From: Favolaschia claudopus
Taxonomy: Eukaryota; Basidiomycota; Agaricomycetes; Agaricales; Mycenaceae
Direction: 5' to 3'
Assembly: GCA_037176885.1 (NCBI GenBank)
Contig: JAWWNJ010000051.1
Span: 868,001 to 932,000, forward strand
DNA: 64,000 nucleotides
The notes below the pieces were generated by a model. That model was not told the origin of the DNA. It was given only the letters and a program-made list of their open reading frames with translations, and ran no database searches. Positions 35,167 to 46,383 of this stretch are shown one piece after another. A program made the position numbers and the translations under genes. Position 1 is the stretch's first letter, and every line of letters starts with the position of its first letter.

Positions 35167-37610
35167 CTACAAATGACTTGAAATTTCACGCTCTCTCTCG
35201 GCGCCAGCAGCGATGTGACCATCGGTCTTGAGACAGAGGGTTCTCATGTCCGATAAAACCTCGAATAGAGCATCCTTGAGACCTTCGGTAGACGTCCGGG
35301 GACTCGACACCTTCGATTCAATCCCGAACTTGATCATATCAGATGCAGCCAGGTCTAAAGGACAGTAAGGAAAGGCAATACGTCGAGGGATGAGCAAAAA
35401 CACACACAATTGATGCCATAGCCATCCTCGAACGAGGCACCGAACCTGCATGTAGCATTCAAACATATGCAAATCAGTATATACACTATAGAACGTACCC
35501 GGTTCCTCTAAACAGGTTCCCCGCGCTGAGCCCACTGGTGCTCAGCTTCCACGCCTGACTCCGTTGGAACAGCTCATCTTCGAACAACGGCGCCTCCTCG
35601 CCACTCAGCGGACGAAGCATCAACTTCAGCCCTAGAAGATGTCTGTCAATTCCGCGACCCGTGGCAGCTTCACGCGTCAACGTCGTATGGGTGTGCAGCG
35701 CATCGTGCAAGAGATTCCGTCGCTGTTGTTGCTGGTCAAGACGAGACAGGATGGTGAGCACGATAGCGGTATGCACAAGTAGAGGTACGATGCGTACCGG
35801 CATATTGGCATCCATCATGCCCAAGACCCACGCGCGGCTCTCAACGGTATACGATCTGATCGTCTCTGTGCGCCCCCGCTTGAACATCCGGGTAAGTGCG
35901 GTCTCGTACGTCGCTGAGAACTCCCCGCGTGTCTTGTAGTACGCAAGCTGGAGAGCCATTTGGATGAATGCGTCAGGCGACTGTTTCACTGATCGGACAT
36001 GTTCGTTAGTTCGGGCGATACAATGTAGGAAGAACGACCAACACGAGTCTTTAATCCAATCGGTCCCATACTCGTCGAACCAGAAAACATTGTTGTCTGA
36101 GTTGTCGATGATCGTCTCGGCCCGCGTCAGTGCTTGTGCACACTCAGTTTCGATGGTAGAATCAACATCCCAGTCCAGTCGTTCCCAACCTGCTTGATCG
36201 GTTGTGGTAGCAAAGGGTTCCGGTTCCGAAGCACCGAAGGCGGATGGGTCCACTCCGTCAACCAAAGCAAATTCAGCAACGATACTCGGCACCAGAGCAT
36301 CGCAAGGTGAGTGTTCGCCAGTCAAACCGGCGCGAGTGGATGGATCGACGATTAAGGTGCATGGTTTGTCGTATATACGATTAGTAGCATTAGATGTGAT
36401 GGAACGAATGGCGTGTAGGTGAGAGGTGAGGGCGGCTTGGCCGTTCGGTGAGTACGTTGGGGATGGCCCGTCAAGACTGAGTCCTAGTATGGACTGGCAG
36501 ATAATTTGATGCGTTCTTCGATTTTGGGCAGACAGGTCAAGAAGATATTGAAGATTCTTCGAAATAATGAGCGGTGTGAGGCAATCAAATGCAGAAGGGA
36601 GGACCAAACCTGTGTCCATCTATCGCGTTCATCGGCGGTGAGGACGGCAATGGGGACGGCCTTCTCGCCAGCGGTGAGCCTTTTTTCGGCGTCTGTGACC
36701 GCAGAGCGTATGCGTGTCTCTAGGTCTTGCACTGAGATCGAGTGGGGAGGGGAAGCATCGTCGTAGACGGGAATAGCGTAACACCAGCCATGAATCATGA
36801 CATATATTTTCCGCGCTTCGGCATTCGACCCCCGTGGAGGTTTGGACAGTATATCACAAGAGGGTTTGGGTAATCGCGCGACATTGAACATTTTCGACAC
36901 GCTTTCTCGAAGCCACAAACCTGTGAACTATTAGCCAAACGACAATCCGGTGGGGAGCAGCACTAACCAGTTCTCGTTGTCTCGGGATAGAGCTCCTGCC
37001 TGAGGTATGCGCATGAATTCCAATATCCGTCTCCGACGCAGTATATAGTTTACCGATCCAAACGATCCTTGAAGCACAGAAAACGATGCACCAGCCAGGC
37101 TCCTCGGCGTACTTGCCATGGCGTGATTTTAGACCGCTTCGTTTTTGCATGTGCAGGGATCAGCTCGTCGTCGTGGAATGCAAGCCACCAGTTGGAGTTG
37201 ATAATTAGCGGTGAACGCCATTCGTAATACGTTTTATTACCCCAGAAGTTGTCGTCTAGCCAATTGTTTGGAGAGGCTCTGTCAAGTGCTTGGGTTGAAG
37301 ATCGAATGAAACTCTGTCGACCGAGGAAAGCTGTTTACGAACCGAGAAGTCGTTCTTGACAGAGCTTGCCAACACCGGCAGCGAATTCGTCGGCCCATTT
37401 TTCGCGCAGTGAGTAGGAAGTATTGAAAGGAAGTCCACCATGAGCTTCGTCTTGAAGAAGGAATGGTTGTATCGACCTCAGATAGCGGTCAAGGGTCTTG
37501 CGGAGTTCGGGGACAGGCAGACGCGCCAAACTAAGCGGTTTCGGCGCCGTAGAAGAGGAATGGCGCATAGAAAGAGCAGGACGGAGAGCCAGGAGTCTAT
37601 GGCTTATCAT
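35167..37610 (-). CDS. Carnitine O-acyltransferase family protein, probably mitochondrial
   Basis: Choline/carnitine acyltransferase family: moves acetyl or acyl groups between CoA and carnitine for transport across organelle membranes. Exons on the minus strand: 37610-37343, 37276-37054, 36999-36968, 36920-36610, 36556-35499, 35445-35408, 35354-35167 (about 705 aa). N-terminal segment MISHRLLALRPALSMRHSSS is Arg/Ser-rich without acids, so a mitochondrial presequence is likely. Family landmarks: LPVPELRKTLDRYLRS, INSNWWLAF, LYPETTRTGLW, the GEHSPCDALVPSIVAEF block with the catalytic-type His, and the C-terminal FGASFEDGYGINYLA, IKFGIESKVSSPRTST and DMRTLC. The first intron uses the acceptor ending at 37277 to keep frame. 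Convergent with helicase B. Acyl chain preference cannot be read from the sequence. Confidence 0.9.
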
Positions 37611-37832
37611 TTTAAAGCACTGAATGCCAGCATTCAGCCGGGCAAAGTCGCGACGCGGGACAAGTTTGAAGAAAACTCGCTATATTTACTCTTGTCATAA
37701 CGGGACGCCGTCGGGAAAACTCGGCCGAAAGTCGAAATTTATCGCTTGGACCAGGGAGTGGACTGAATGAGCAAAGTACTTCTAGTGCATCCATTCTTGG
37801 GTCAAATTACATTCGTGTTTGCGATATAGCTA

Positions 37833-38801
37833 TTATATTTTCTCCTCTGAGGACTTTTTCGCATGACGCTCTTCAGCCTTCGGAGCATGTTCGTACTCCC
37901 CGAAACCCAGCGAATTTTGTACATCGGCTTCAGCAGCATCGGGTTCCAGTTGCCCTTTCTGGTTTCTCCGAGCACTGAAAGTGACCGTCTATCACCTGTG
38001 ACATACATGGCAATAGGACAATACTCACCGGAAGAAAGTGTACGACAAGACAATATCATCGATGTCCCGACACGACGGGTCGTCGAGGATGTCCTTATCG
38101 ATGAAGAACAAAAGAGGCATGTCTACCTCCTCGCCTGCTAGCAGTTTTTGTTCCTCAAAGCAGAAGCACTCTACTTTGGAGAAATATGGCGCAACCTAGA
38201 ACTGTTCCAGTCTCGACGAAACCACCGACACAAAGAAAACGCACTCTGTCCGGTGTAACATTATATGTCGCAATTCCAATGATGTCTTGTTTGGAATTGT
38301 TCTTTGCCGTGTAAAATGCGAGACTCGTCTCCCCAGGAAGTACAGTAACAAACCGTTGTTGGGGAGTAAATTTCCATGGTAGCGACTCTGAGCGGTCGGC
38401 GTTGAAATGCACTTTTATGCGGTGCGCATTCTCGATAGGGACAAGACGAGACGCCTCATACCGGCCCGTACCGACGTTGGGTGTCCCAGCAAAACCAGTT
38501 GCAGCGCAAAAGATACGATAGAGTGGAACAGCCGCATACGTGACGCCAAGAGTCGCAATTATCTGCCTCTCCCGTGAGATATGGCCGCCGACTCGCGGAC
38601 AGAACGTACAACGGCGCTGCTGTACATTAACAAGTTTCTGTTCCGCTCCCTATAGACATCGGAGGCGCGTCGTCTGGGTGGCGGGGTCTTGGATTTTGGC
38701 GGCGCTGTCGAATATGATCTTGGCCATGTAAGCGGGCGGTTGAAGGAAGTTCTACAACATGGTTTGAGTGCAAGGCACGTTGAAGAGCGGAGGAAGGACA
38801 T
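37833..38801 (-). CDS. COX11: Cytochrome c oxidase assembly protein COX11
   Basis: Inner mitochondrial membrane copper chaperone that delivers copper to the CuB site of Cox1. Exons on the minus strand: 38801-38610, 38562-38245, 38195-38029, 37974-37833 (about 272 aa). N-terminus is Arg/Ser-rich (presequence-like), followed by the single membrane span IIATLGVTYAAVPLYRIFC. The periplasm-like domain has RIKVHFNADRSESLPWKF, PGETSLAFYTAKN and IGIATYNVTPDR. The copper-binding VECFCFEEQKL has the paired Cys of the family, followed by EEVDMPLLFFIDKDIL and IDDIVLSYTFFRARR. The tail LEPDAAEADVQNSLGF matches fungal relatives. It starts 44 bases from the divergent DNAJC8-like gene. Confidence 0.95.
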
Positions 38802-38845
38802 ATGTGACGCGTACGTAATACTAACACGGCTTTTCCTCTACGTTC
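38802..38845. promoter_or_regulatory. 44-base divergent gap between COX11 and the DNAJC8-like gene
   Basis: Only 44 bases separate the two start codons, so the 5' UTRs must be very short or the transcripts must overlap, and core promoter elements may sit inside the neighbouring coding sequence. No TATA box fits in the gap. Confidence 0.6.
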
Positions 38846-39730
38846 ATGTCGTCTGCCTCGGCCTCGTCCTCCAAGCCGCCAGCGTCCGTGTCAGATGCTG
38901 AAATAGACAAACTTCTCAGTAGAGAAACGTCGGCCCTCCAACGAGAATTAGAAGTCGACCGCATTCTCAAAGCTTTCAAACTCAAGTACGATGGTCGATA
39001 GGGAATTAAACCGAGCTCCTACTGATTCCACCCATTAGCCCTTTTGATATCTTAGACGTAGACGAGTCCGCCACTCCAGAAGAGATCAAGAAACGGTACA
39101 AGCAGCTTTCACTTTGTGAGCATTGCATCGCTAGAACCATTCAGCTCCCTAACATATAATGTAGTCATTCACCCCGACAAGTGCTCCCATGCTCGGGCCC
39201 CAGAGGCTTTCGACCTCTTGAAAAAGGTGCGCTTTCATTGGACGTCGACCCAGCGAGCCAACCTGCAGATTACAGGCCGAATCTGAACTATCCGATGAGA
39301 AAAAGCGGGAAAACATCGACGCCGTTATCACACAATCCCGCTCCCTCATCCTCAAGTCGCTTTCCCTCCCCCCCAACACCCCAATGTCTGACCCAGCCCT
39401 CCGTCGTTTGGACCCGAGCTTCAGAGTCCGCATGCGCACCCAAACTAAGGAGCTACTCATCGACGAAGAGCTTCGAAGACGCAAGGCTATCAAGATGAAT
39501 CTGGCCAACGAGGGTTTAGAGGCTCGTATGAAGGAAGAAGAAGTCGCGGGCAGAAAGCGAAAGGCGGAGGACGATAAGGTCTGGGAAGGTAAGTCGCTTC
39601 GTCAACGCCCAGTCGCTGTTCCGATTAATTAACCCCACTTGCAGATAATCGAGAGCAGCGCGTCGATAGCTGGCGCACTTTCTCCAACGGAAAGAAGAAG
39701 AAGAAGGCAAAGGTTGCACTCCTTGGCTAA
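38846..39730 (+). CDS. J-domain protein resembling DNAJC8/Spf31 (spliceosome-associated)
   Basis: About 225 aa. Exons: 38846-38985, 39039-39115, 39165-39226, 39276-39588, 39645-39730. Architecture: short Ser-rich start, helix with DAEIDKLLSRETSALQ, J domain NPFDILDVDESATPEEIKKRYKQL followed by FIHPDKC (the HPD motif that stimulates Hsp70 ATPase), then a long charged helix region and a Lys-rich end with EQRVDSWRTF. This order matches DNAJC8/Spf31, which associates with the spliceosome. The C-terminal WR and Lys run support that family over mitochondrial J proteins. The intron before GCC at 39276 is set by the family phrase KKAESELSDEKKR. Confidence 0.87.
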
Positions 39731-39895
39731 TAGAGAGAGACATACCTCAAGCTTTTGTGTTGTAAAGTGTATTTTATTCATCTCTTGCTCTCAGCATACA
39801 TATATTCCATTATTCAGCTATAAACGCGTGTGCGACACTTGAAAATAACGACCCATCCAACTGGGCTGCCGCCACGAACTGTTGTACACACCCGG

Positions 39896-41427
39896 TTAGT
39901 CGGATGATATGTCGATAACCTCCCCTAACGATCTCGTTTCCCCGAATACCCGGCGTCGTACATGCCGCTGTGGTGCCGGCACATTTTCTTTGTCTTCCAT
40001 CTCGTCGTCGTCGTCAATCGTGATGACTGCATCGGAAACCACTGGCCCTCGGCTTTCGCTGCCGCTGGCGTGAGCATTGCTTGGACCCGCCGGCACTGTG
40101 TTCTGCGAATCTTCAGCCTTCTGGAGAGCTTCCAGGAACGAATCGTCCATATCCATCATGTCACCGTAGTCGTCCGAAGCAGGCTCGTCGTTTCTGGGCG
40201 GCGGTGGCGCTGGTGGTAGGGCTTTCTTTTGTGATGTTTTTCTGAGACCAACCATAGGCCGCCTTGATATCCGATTTTCCTCGTCCGAACTGCTCTCGAT
40301 CTCGATTGGGCCGCTGCGCGTGGGGGACAGAACGAGTCCCATGTTTCCGCGGCGGGGCGGGGGCTCAGCGCTGCCGCCGGACGAGAAGTAGGAAGATGTG
40401 ACGAGTGTGGAAGACGGAGATGTAGAAGGCGGCGGGGCAGGGACTCGGCGTCGACGAGGCTGGTCCTCGTCATCAGAATGGTGATGCGAGTCGACAGGAA
40501 GTGTTGGCGAGGGTGGAGGCGATATTTCACGGAGAGGCGAGCGCATTGCCTCTGGTGGAGGAGCAGGATTCTGTGCAGGTTGAGCCGCATTCTGGGCCGC
40601 TTGTGCTGCAGGTTGTGGCGCAGGTTCGGGCTCTGGGCGTCTGTGATAGCATTGATTAGTATATGGAGTTCTTTGTTGGTAGAAACGCATACCCTAATCG
40701 ACGCCGTAGCGATGCTGCAAAGTCTGCTTCTCGTTGCGCATCGCGATCTTCTGTCTGATGGCCTTTGAGAGTAACGCAAGCTGGCTCGAGAAAAGCCATT
40801 CCTCGACGGACACGAACATTTCTCAGGATCATCTAGAATAATTGAATGTTCAATCAAGAGCGAAAATCACAAACTAGAAATAAAGGGTACCTTATAGCCA
40901 AGAGGAGTGGCACCAAGTTTGAGGTCAGGGAGCGGACGATATTCGAATGCGGGTATTGTGGAGGCCCCATCGTTGAGCTCAAAACGTAGCACACTCCGTG
41001 GGTATTCAGGGACAGGACCCTCGCCATCCACATCCAGGTCGGCCTCATTCTCTTCGTCACCAAGTCCCGCACCAGCAGCGATTCTCTCCTCCCGTGCAAC
41101 ACGTACCTGATCTAGCGCCAGGGCACTCGATCCCACCTCCGTCAAAGAGACAATCTCGACAAGGACGGGACCCCGCAGAGTTCCTACCGTCGCAGTGAGG
41201 AGAGCGTGTGGAATGCCTGTTCCATGGCTCATGGAGTCACATAGATCTGACTGGAGGAGCTGGGATTCTACTTGTTCTATGATTCGAGGCATGTTGGTTG
41301 CTGGGTCGAGGTTCTGCTCTTTGACTACCCAATCGTAACAGGCATCGAGCCACTCCCGATCGACGCGCGGCGATGGGTAGTGTTGAGTTAGCCAGTCGAT
41401 GACCTGGTCTGGGGCTTGGAGAGACAT
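39896..41427 (-). CDS. RMI1: RecQ-mediated genome instability protein 1 (RMI1-like)
   Basis: Partner of RecQ helicase and topoisomerase III that dissolves double Holliday junctions. Exons on the minus strand: 41427-40891, 40832-40693, 40640-39896 (about 473 aa). The N-terminal helical bundle and OB fold hold MSLQAPDQVIDWLTQHYP, REWLDACYDWVVKEQ, IIEQVESQLLQSDL, FEYRPLPDLKLGATPLGYK and MILRNVRVRRGMAFLEP. The C-terminal half is low-complexity and Pro/Ser-rich. It has acidic clusters that look like SUMO-interacting motifs (VITIDDDDE; final VIDISSD) and DDYGDMMDMDDSFLEAL. The start is the ATG at the beginning of the conserved bundle. Convergent with the DNAJC8-like gene, divergent from REV1. Confidence 0.88.
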
Positions 41428-41650
41428 TCGAGGTAGATTGTACGCGTCGTGAAGAGTGTACAAGGATGTGGTGGGAGACAAGAAGAAGATACGCGTGTCT
41501 GAAATACAAAGGCCAGTACCACGTGTTCGTGGGGCGCTTGAAAAGAGTGTTTTCGTGGATCGGCGCGTATTTTCTCTCCCAAACGCAAAATTAACTGCAA
41601 GAAAAAACGAGACTATGCGGGCTGCGTGCCAAACCAGCACGAGTTTGAAG
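41428..41650. promoter_or_regulatory. Divergent RMI1/REV1 promoter with ACGCGT boxes
   Basis: 223 bases between the two predicted starts. ACGCGT (the MluI cell-cycle box bound by MBF in yeasts) occurs at 41442-41447 and 41491-41496. Two more copies, at 41659-41664 and 41675-41680, fall inside the short predicted first exon of REV1. The density suggests G1/S control of both repair genes. Binding is inferred only. Confidence 0.5.
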
Positions 41651-44600
41651 ATGATGAGACGCGTCAAGAGTTCGACGCGTCAGGTCACATCTGTGACGCG
41701 ACGTGACCCACCCTCTCCTCTTTCCGCCCACATACCGCCAATTCAATAAGCTGGCATCCGGAAGCCAATCCTCCGACTACTATGAAGAAGACGACCCAGC
41801 ATTCATCGACGCCCTCGATGCTGCTGTTCTTCCGGGCGACATTATCCCAGCTTCGGTTCCAAATAATGACGAGTCAGAAGACGATCCCTCCCCTCCCCCA
41901 CCAGCGCAACCTCAACCTTCTCTGAAGCGCCGCCTGCACGATGCCCCGGAGCCTGTTGATGAAGGAGTCTACGGTGCCGCAGAATTCGACAACTTTGGAC
42001 AGTACATGAACCGCAAGAGGGCGAAGCTGCAGATTCAGAATTCAGAAATAACTACGACGGCGGAAACGCAGATATTCAAGGGAATTGCAATTTATGTGAG
42101 TCTATGTGCTAGCTATGGGCTACCAGCTTATTTCGTTTACAGGTAAACGGCTGGACAGAGCCGTCTGTACAAGAGCTGCGATCCCTCATGGTTCGCCACG
42201 GTGGAACGTTTGAGCCTTACCTGGACAAGCATTCAATTGTGTATGTGCTCTCAAGACTCGATTAGCATCCTTCTGAATAGACATTGTAGCACACATATTA
42301 TCACTTGCAGTTTAACGGAGGCCAAAAAGAAAGAGTTCAAGAACATGAAGGTCGTTTATCCCGAATGGCTCACTGAGAGCGTCAAGGCTGGCTATAAGCT
42401 TCCCTGGCAGGACTTTACCTTTGTTCCTGGCGCTCGACGCATTGGATCACAGGCAACGACGTCCACAACAGCTCCCCCGCCAGTCCAGAAACAAATCCCC
42501 AGTTACGCCGCTGACGCGTCTAATCCGAATGCGAAACGCGCGATGGAGAATCCTAAATGGCGCAATGCACATACATCCGCCGCACCTGGCTTCATTCAAG
42601 GATACTACGAGAACTCGCGTCTACACTTTCTCGCCGCAAGCAAAGAGCAGCTCAAGAAGCTCGTAAGCGAAGCGCAGACGCGTGCGGAACTCGATCTTGA
42701 GCAGAAGGAGAACCTCGAGCCGGAATCGCCTACTAAAGGCAAGGGCCGTGCGGGGGAGGAGCACGTTATCATGCATTGTGATTTTGATTGCTTCTTTGTG
42801 GCTGCTGGGTTGGTGAAGCGGCAGGAGATGCGCGGGAAGCCGGTTGTGGTGTGCCATTCTCAAGGCGCGCAGGGTGGCAGCAGCAGTACGAGCGAAATTG
42901 CCTGTGCGAGCTATGAGGCACGAGCTTTTGGAATTAAGAACGGCATGAGGTAGCTTCTTCCGTCGTTCAGCTTTTCGATATAATACTGATTACTGTGTCG
43001 CAGCTTGCAACAGGCACGGAAACTCTGCCCCAACGTACTGACCATCCCCTACGAATTTGAGAGGTAACGACTGCTTTATATTCGTCTCGTCGGTTACACA
43101 ATAAATTTCACATAGATATACAGAAATATCTCTCAAGTTCTACACCGTCCTGATGTCCCATGCGGACGATGTGCAGGCTGTTTCCATCGACGAGGCTTTG
43201 GTGGACGTCACCTCTGCTGTATCCCGCCTGCGGCGAGCAGCCGTGCGTGCAGGCTCCCCTCACGACCCTGCCAAAGACTTTGCCGAGCGCATCCGGGCCG
43301 AAGTCAAGCAAGCTACCAAATGCGAGAGTGAGTTCTCAATGATAGGCTTCATTCGTCGGGCTAATCGTGGGCATAGTCAGCATTGGTATCTCTCATAACA
43401 TCCTCCTTGCGCGTCTCGCCACACGCCGTGCCAAGCCCGCCGGCGCGCTGCATATTGTTCAGGCAGATGTCCCCGCGCTAATGGAGACTCTAAGGATCAC
43501 AGATTTATGGGGTTTCGCGTCTTCACATCGAGATAAGGCAACTGAGAGGCTTGGAAGTACTGCACTCAAGGATCTTGCGAAGAAGAGCCGTATGGAGCTT
43601 TCTGATGCGCTCGGGAAGAAGACTGGGGAGAAATTGTACAACGCCATTCGCGGAATCGATGACACAGTACTGACTTCAGATAAGCAACGCAAGTCTGTGT
43701 CGGCGGAGGTCAATGTAAGTGCAGCCTGGATATTCTAGTTATGTCGGCTGAAGGTTGAATACAGTACGGTATACGGTTCGAGTCGAGTCAGGAAGCAGAG
43801 AAGTTCATCTATGAACTGAGTCGTACAGTAGCGGATCGATTGAACGAGTGGAAGGTGCTGGGACGGACAATCACGCTCAAGATCATGAAGCGAGATCCGT
43901 CAGCACCTTTAGAGGCACCGAAGGTTGCAAATTTCCTTCCATTTTTCAACGAACACCTCTGATCGGCGTGATACAGTTCATGGGGCACGGGATCTGTCAG
44001 GTATTCAACAAGCAAACCCCTCTGGTTGCCCCGGGCGGGCGTGCCACCAGTGACGCAGCAGTTATTGGCGAACATGCCTGGCGAATTCTCAAATCCTTCA
44101 ATTTTGATTCAAGGGAATTACGCGGGATTGGGATTCAAATACAGAAACTGGAGCCAGCCACGGGACCTGTCAACACGGACGCGCACCAGAAAACCCTGAA
44201 TTTCAAGCGCGCGGATGCTCAATTTCAATCATCCCGTCGTCCGGATATGCCTCCACCTCCTCTCGTGCGTCCCACAGTACCAGCTATCCCGGTTAACACC
44301 AAAGCCGGTGCTTCGACCTCGTCTGTTGCTGTGCTCCCTGCGATTGAGGAGGTGGATCGCAGTGTGTTGGACGCCCTGCCGCCGGAAATGAGGCAAGAGC
44401 TCGAGGAGGCGTGGCGCCGTCCCAAGTCTCCGTTTCCTGGTAAGGCTCCTCCCGCTCCTGCGCCAATACAGCAGCCTCCTCCTGCCCCGGCGTTCGGAAA
44501 GCAAGCGCCTCCTCGTCTGCCCTCTCGCCCGCCGCCCCGATTTCCTGCCGTCGCATCCCGAGGTGTCTTCCCTGAGCAGCGCCGCTTCGGTAATCCGACT

Positions 44601-45335
44601 CGTATGCAGCAGAATGCGCTCCGCCTTCCATCTCGCAGTGGTGGTCGGGGCGGCTACGTGGTTAACAAGAAATCGATTCACCCTAATCGGCCCCCGAACG
44701 CATTCTTGCGGCCGACAGAAGCGAATCTACGCGACCTCAACATCGACCCGGAAGTGTTCGCTGCACTCCCACGCGCCGTGCGACGCGAACAACTGGCCGC
44801 TGCGCGGCTAATCAAGAAGCTTGGTGCGATTCCTGAGGTTTCTGCCGAGCGGAAAATTTTCAAGCCTAAGAAGTACATCCCGCCGCCCGATCTCTTCCGA
44901 CAGCCTCCGCCATATGCGAAATACCCAGAGAAGCCCAAGTTGAGGACACAGGGGAAGAGCAGCACGGGTGAAAAGGTGTTTTTTACCGAAGCGGACGATG
45001 TTCAGAATTTGCTGGAGGGTTGGGTGAATGCATTCAAGAGGTTCGGGCCCGCGGAGAAAGATGTGGAGTATTTCTCAAAATATCTTGTGCAGTCGGTGGA
45101 CCGGGGGTATGCGTCGGACACTGGGGTGGAGAGGGCGGTGGCGGTCATGAAGTGGTGGTTGGTTTTGTTGAGAAGGTTTTGGGGGGATTATGAGCAGCAT
45201 TTTGAGGAGATGGCGTATGAGGAGGAGGAGGATGCGAAGGTGGCGGAGGCGTGGTGGAAGGCGTTTCGGGATGTCAAGGACCGTATAGATGTTGTAGCGC
45301 GGAAGAAATTCGGAGGGAAGTTGTCCATCCGGTGA
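41651..45335 (+). CDS. REV1: Translesion DNA polymerase REV1
   Basis: Y-family deoxycytidyl transferase and scaffold for translesion synthesis. Exons: 41651-41683, 41751-42095, 42143-42240, 42290-42949, 43004-43063, 43116-43327, 43377-43714, 43765-43923, 43977-45335 (about 1087 aa). BRCT domain at about residues 118-205 (IFKGIAIYVNGWT, VYPEWLTESVKAGYKLPW). Polymerase: HVIMHCDFDCFFVAAGL with catalytic Asp, SYEARAFGIKNGMS, QAVSIDEALVDVT with the SIDE acids, SIGISHNILLARLATRRAKP. Then little-finger sequence, a UBM-like LPPEMRQELEEAW, a Pro-rich linker, and the C-terminal protein-binding domain (GWVNAFKRFGPAEKDVEYF, MKWWLVLLRRFW). The start is inferred: the long frame has no ATG near 41703, and a 33-base first exon ending CAG joined to 41751 gives a sensible N-terminus. 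Confidence 0.93.
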
Positions 45336-45703
45336 ATTGTAGCTTTAACCAACAAAATCTCTTGTAGCCATATGTAGTTAACTTACTCGATACCGCTGAA
45401 TTCAGCAATTGTGGCCATTTCGCGCTTCATCGTGAACTAAACATGTAACATGGGATGAACCGCGGCCTTGTTTCCCGTTACTCAACTTATTGAGTAATTC
45501 TCTCATTGTCCTGGGTAGGTTATTGAGCAGGTCGATGGGATCCCGGTGGGGGATAACGAGGAGCAGGGTCAAGAATTAGAATGTGAGTAGTTTGAGATAT
45601 TGATACAATTTGCCAACAACACTGAGCATTCATCAGTTCCAATGTTCCAGACGCGAAAACGCAGCAAAAAAAACATACTTATAGTATACAGAAAAAGTCT
45701 AGG
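45336..45703. other. Convergent intergenic region REV1/PAM18
   Basis: About 370 bases between two 3' ends. No gene or RNA signal seen. Confidence 0.5.
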
Positions 45704-46071
45704 TCACCGCTTGCCAGCCTCTTTGTCGAGCAGATCCTTTGCCTCGTTTATTTTGCTGGCCAAGTATGGAGAACCTCCTCGGTCGGGATGGTTAGCCAGC
45801 ATGATAGTTCTGTGAGCGTCTTTAATCTTATTTCGCACAGTAGGCCCATCCCTGAGAAGGAATTAAAGATATCTTTTGGGGGTAATGGTGTTGCATATAC
45901 GTACTTGAGGCCCAGGATCGCTATAGCCTCTTTACGGTCCATTTTTGCGCGGAAACCGCCTTTGACCCATTGCTCTGCGGCGCCTCGGCCAAAGAAACCT
46001 CGCCTCATGAGATGGCGGCCAGCGAATGCTGCTGCGATGGCGCCAACGCCTACAATTACCGGAGTCGACAT
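45704..46071 (-). CDS. PAM18: Mitochondrial import motor J protein Pam18/Tim14
   Basis: Stimulates mtHsp70 in the presequence translocase-associated motor at the inner membrane. Exons on the minus strand: 46071-45905 and 45851-45704 (about 104 aa, normal for the family). One membrane span near the N-terminus ([18 protein letters not shown]), then [23 protein letters not shown] and a compact J domain: [25 protein letters not shown] with the HPD motif, [18 protein letters not shown], and a basic end. The exon join splits a Lys codon and restores [10 protein letters not shown]. Divergent from helicase C. Confidence 0.95.
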
Positions 46072-46320
46072 GAGCGGAGAAGGCTGAAATTTTGAGATCG
46101 CGTGGGACTTCAGGTGGCGATTACGTGACCTCCCATCTCAAGCTTCCCTTTTACCTCTAAAATGCACATCGTCCCCAAATACACCAAGATACGCGCTCAA
46201 GATCGCCTAGCAGCGATGCGGCAACGCCGGAATTCTTTGTTTAACCGAGAGAACGCGTCCTTTGAGTGTGCTTTGACGCCCATTAGCCTCCATTGACATG
46301 CGAACTGCTCTTTGAAGCGC
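46072..46320. other. Divergent region between PAM18 and helicase C
   Basis: Presumably holds the PAM18 promoter and upstream elements of helicase C. A string TTTGAAGCGCC (about 46311-46321) recurs in similar form before helicase D. Confidence 0.45.
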
Positions 46321-46383
46321 CAGAGGTTATATAAACGGGTGTGAGGTACATTCTGCCGCTTTCCCTTTCCCATCGCCTCCAAG
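46321..46383 (+). promoter_or_regulatory. Core promoter of helicase C with TATA box
   Basis: TTATATAAAC at 46327-46336, followed by GGTGTGAGGTACA at 46338-46350, then a C/T-rich leader to the ATG at 46384. The same order (TATAAAA, then TGTGAGGTACA) precedes helicase D at 49555-49576, showing that the duplication included the promoter. Confidence 0.7.
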
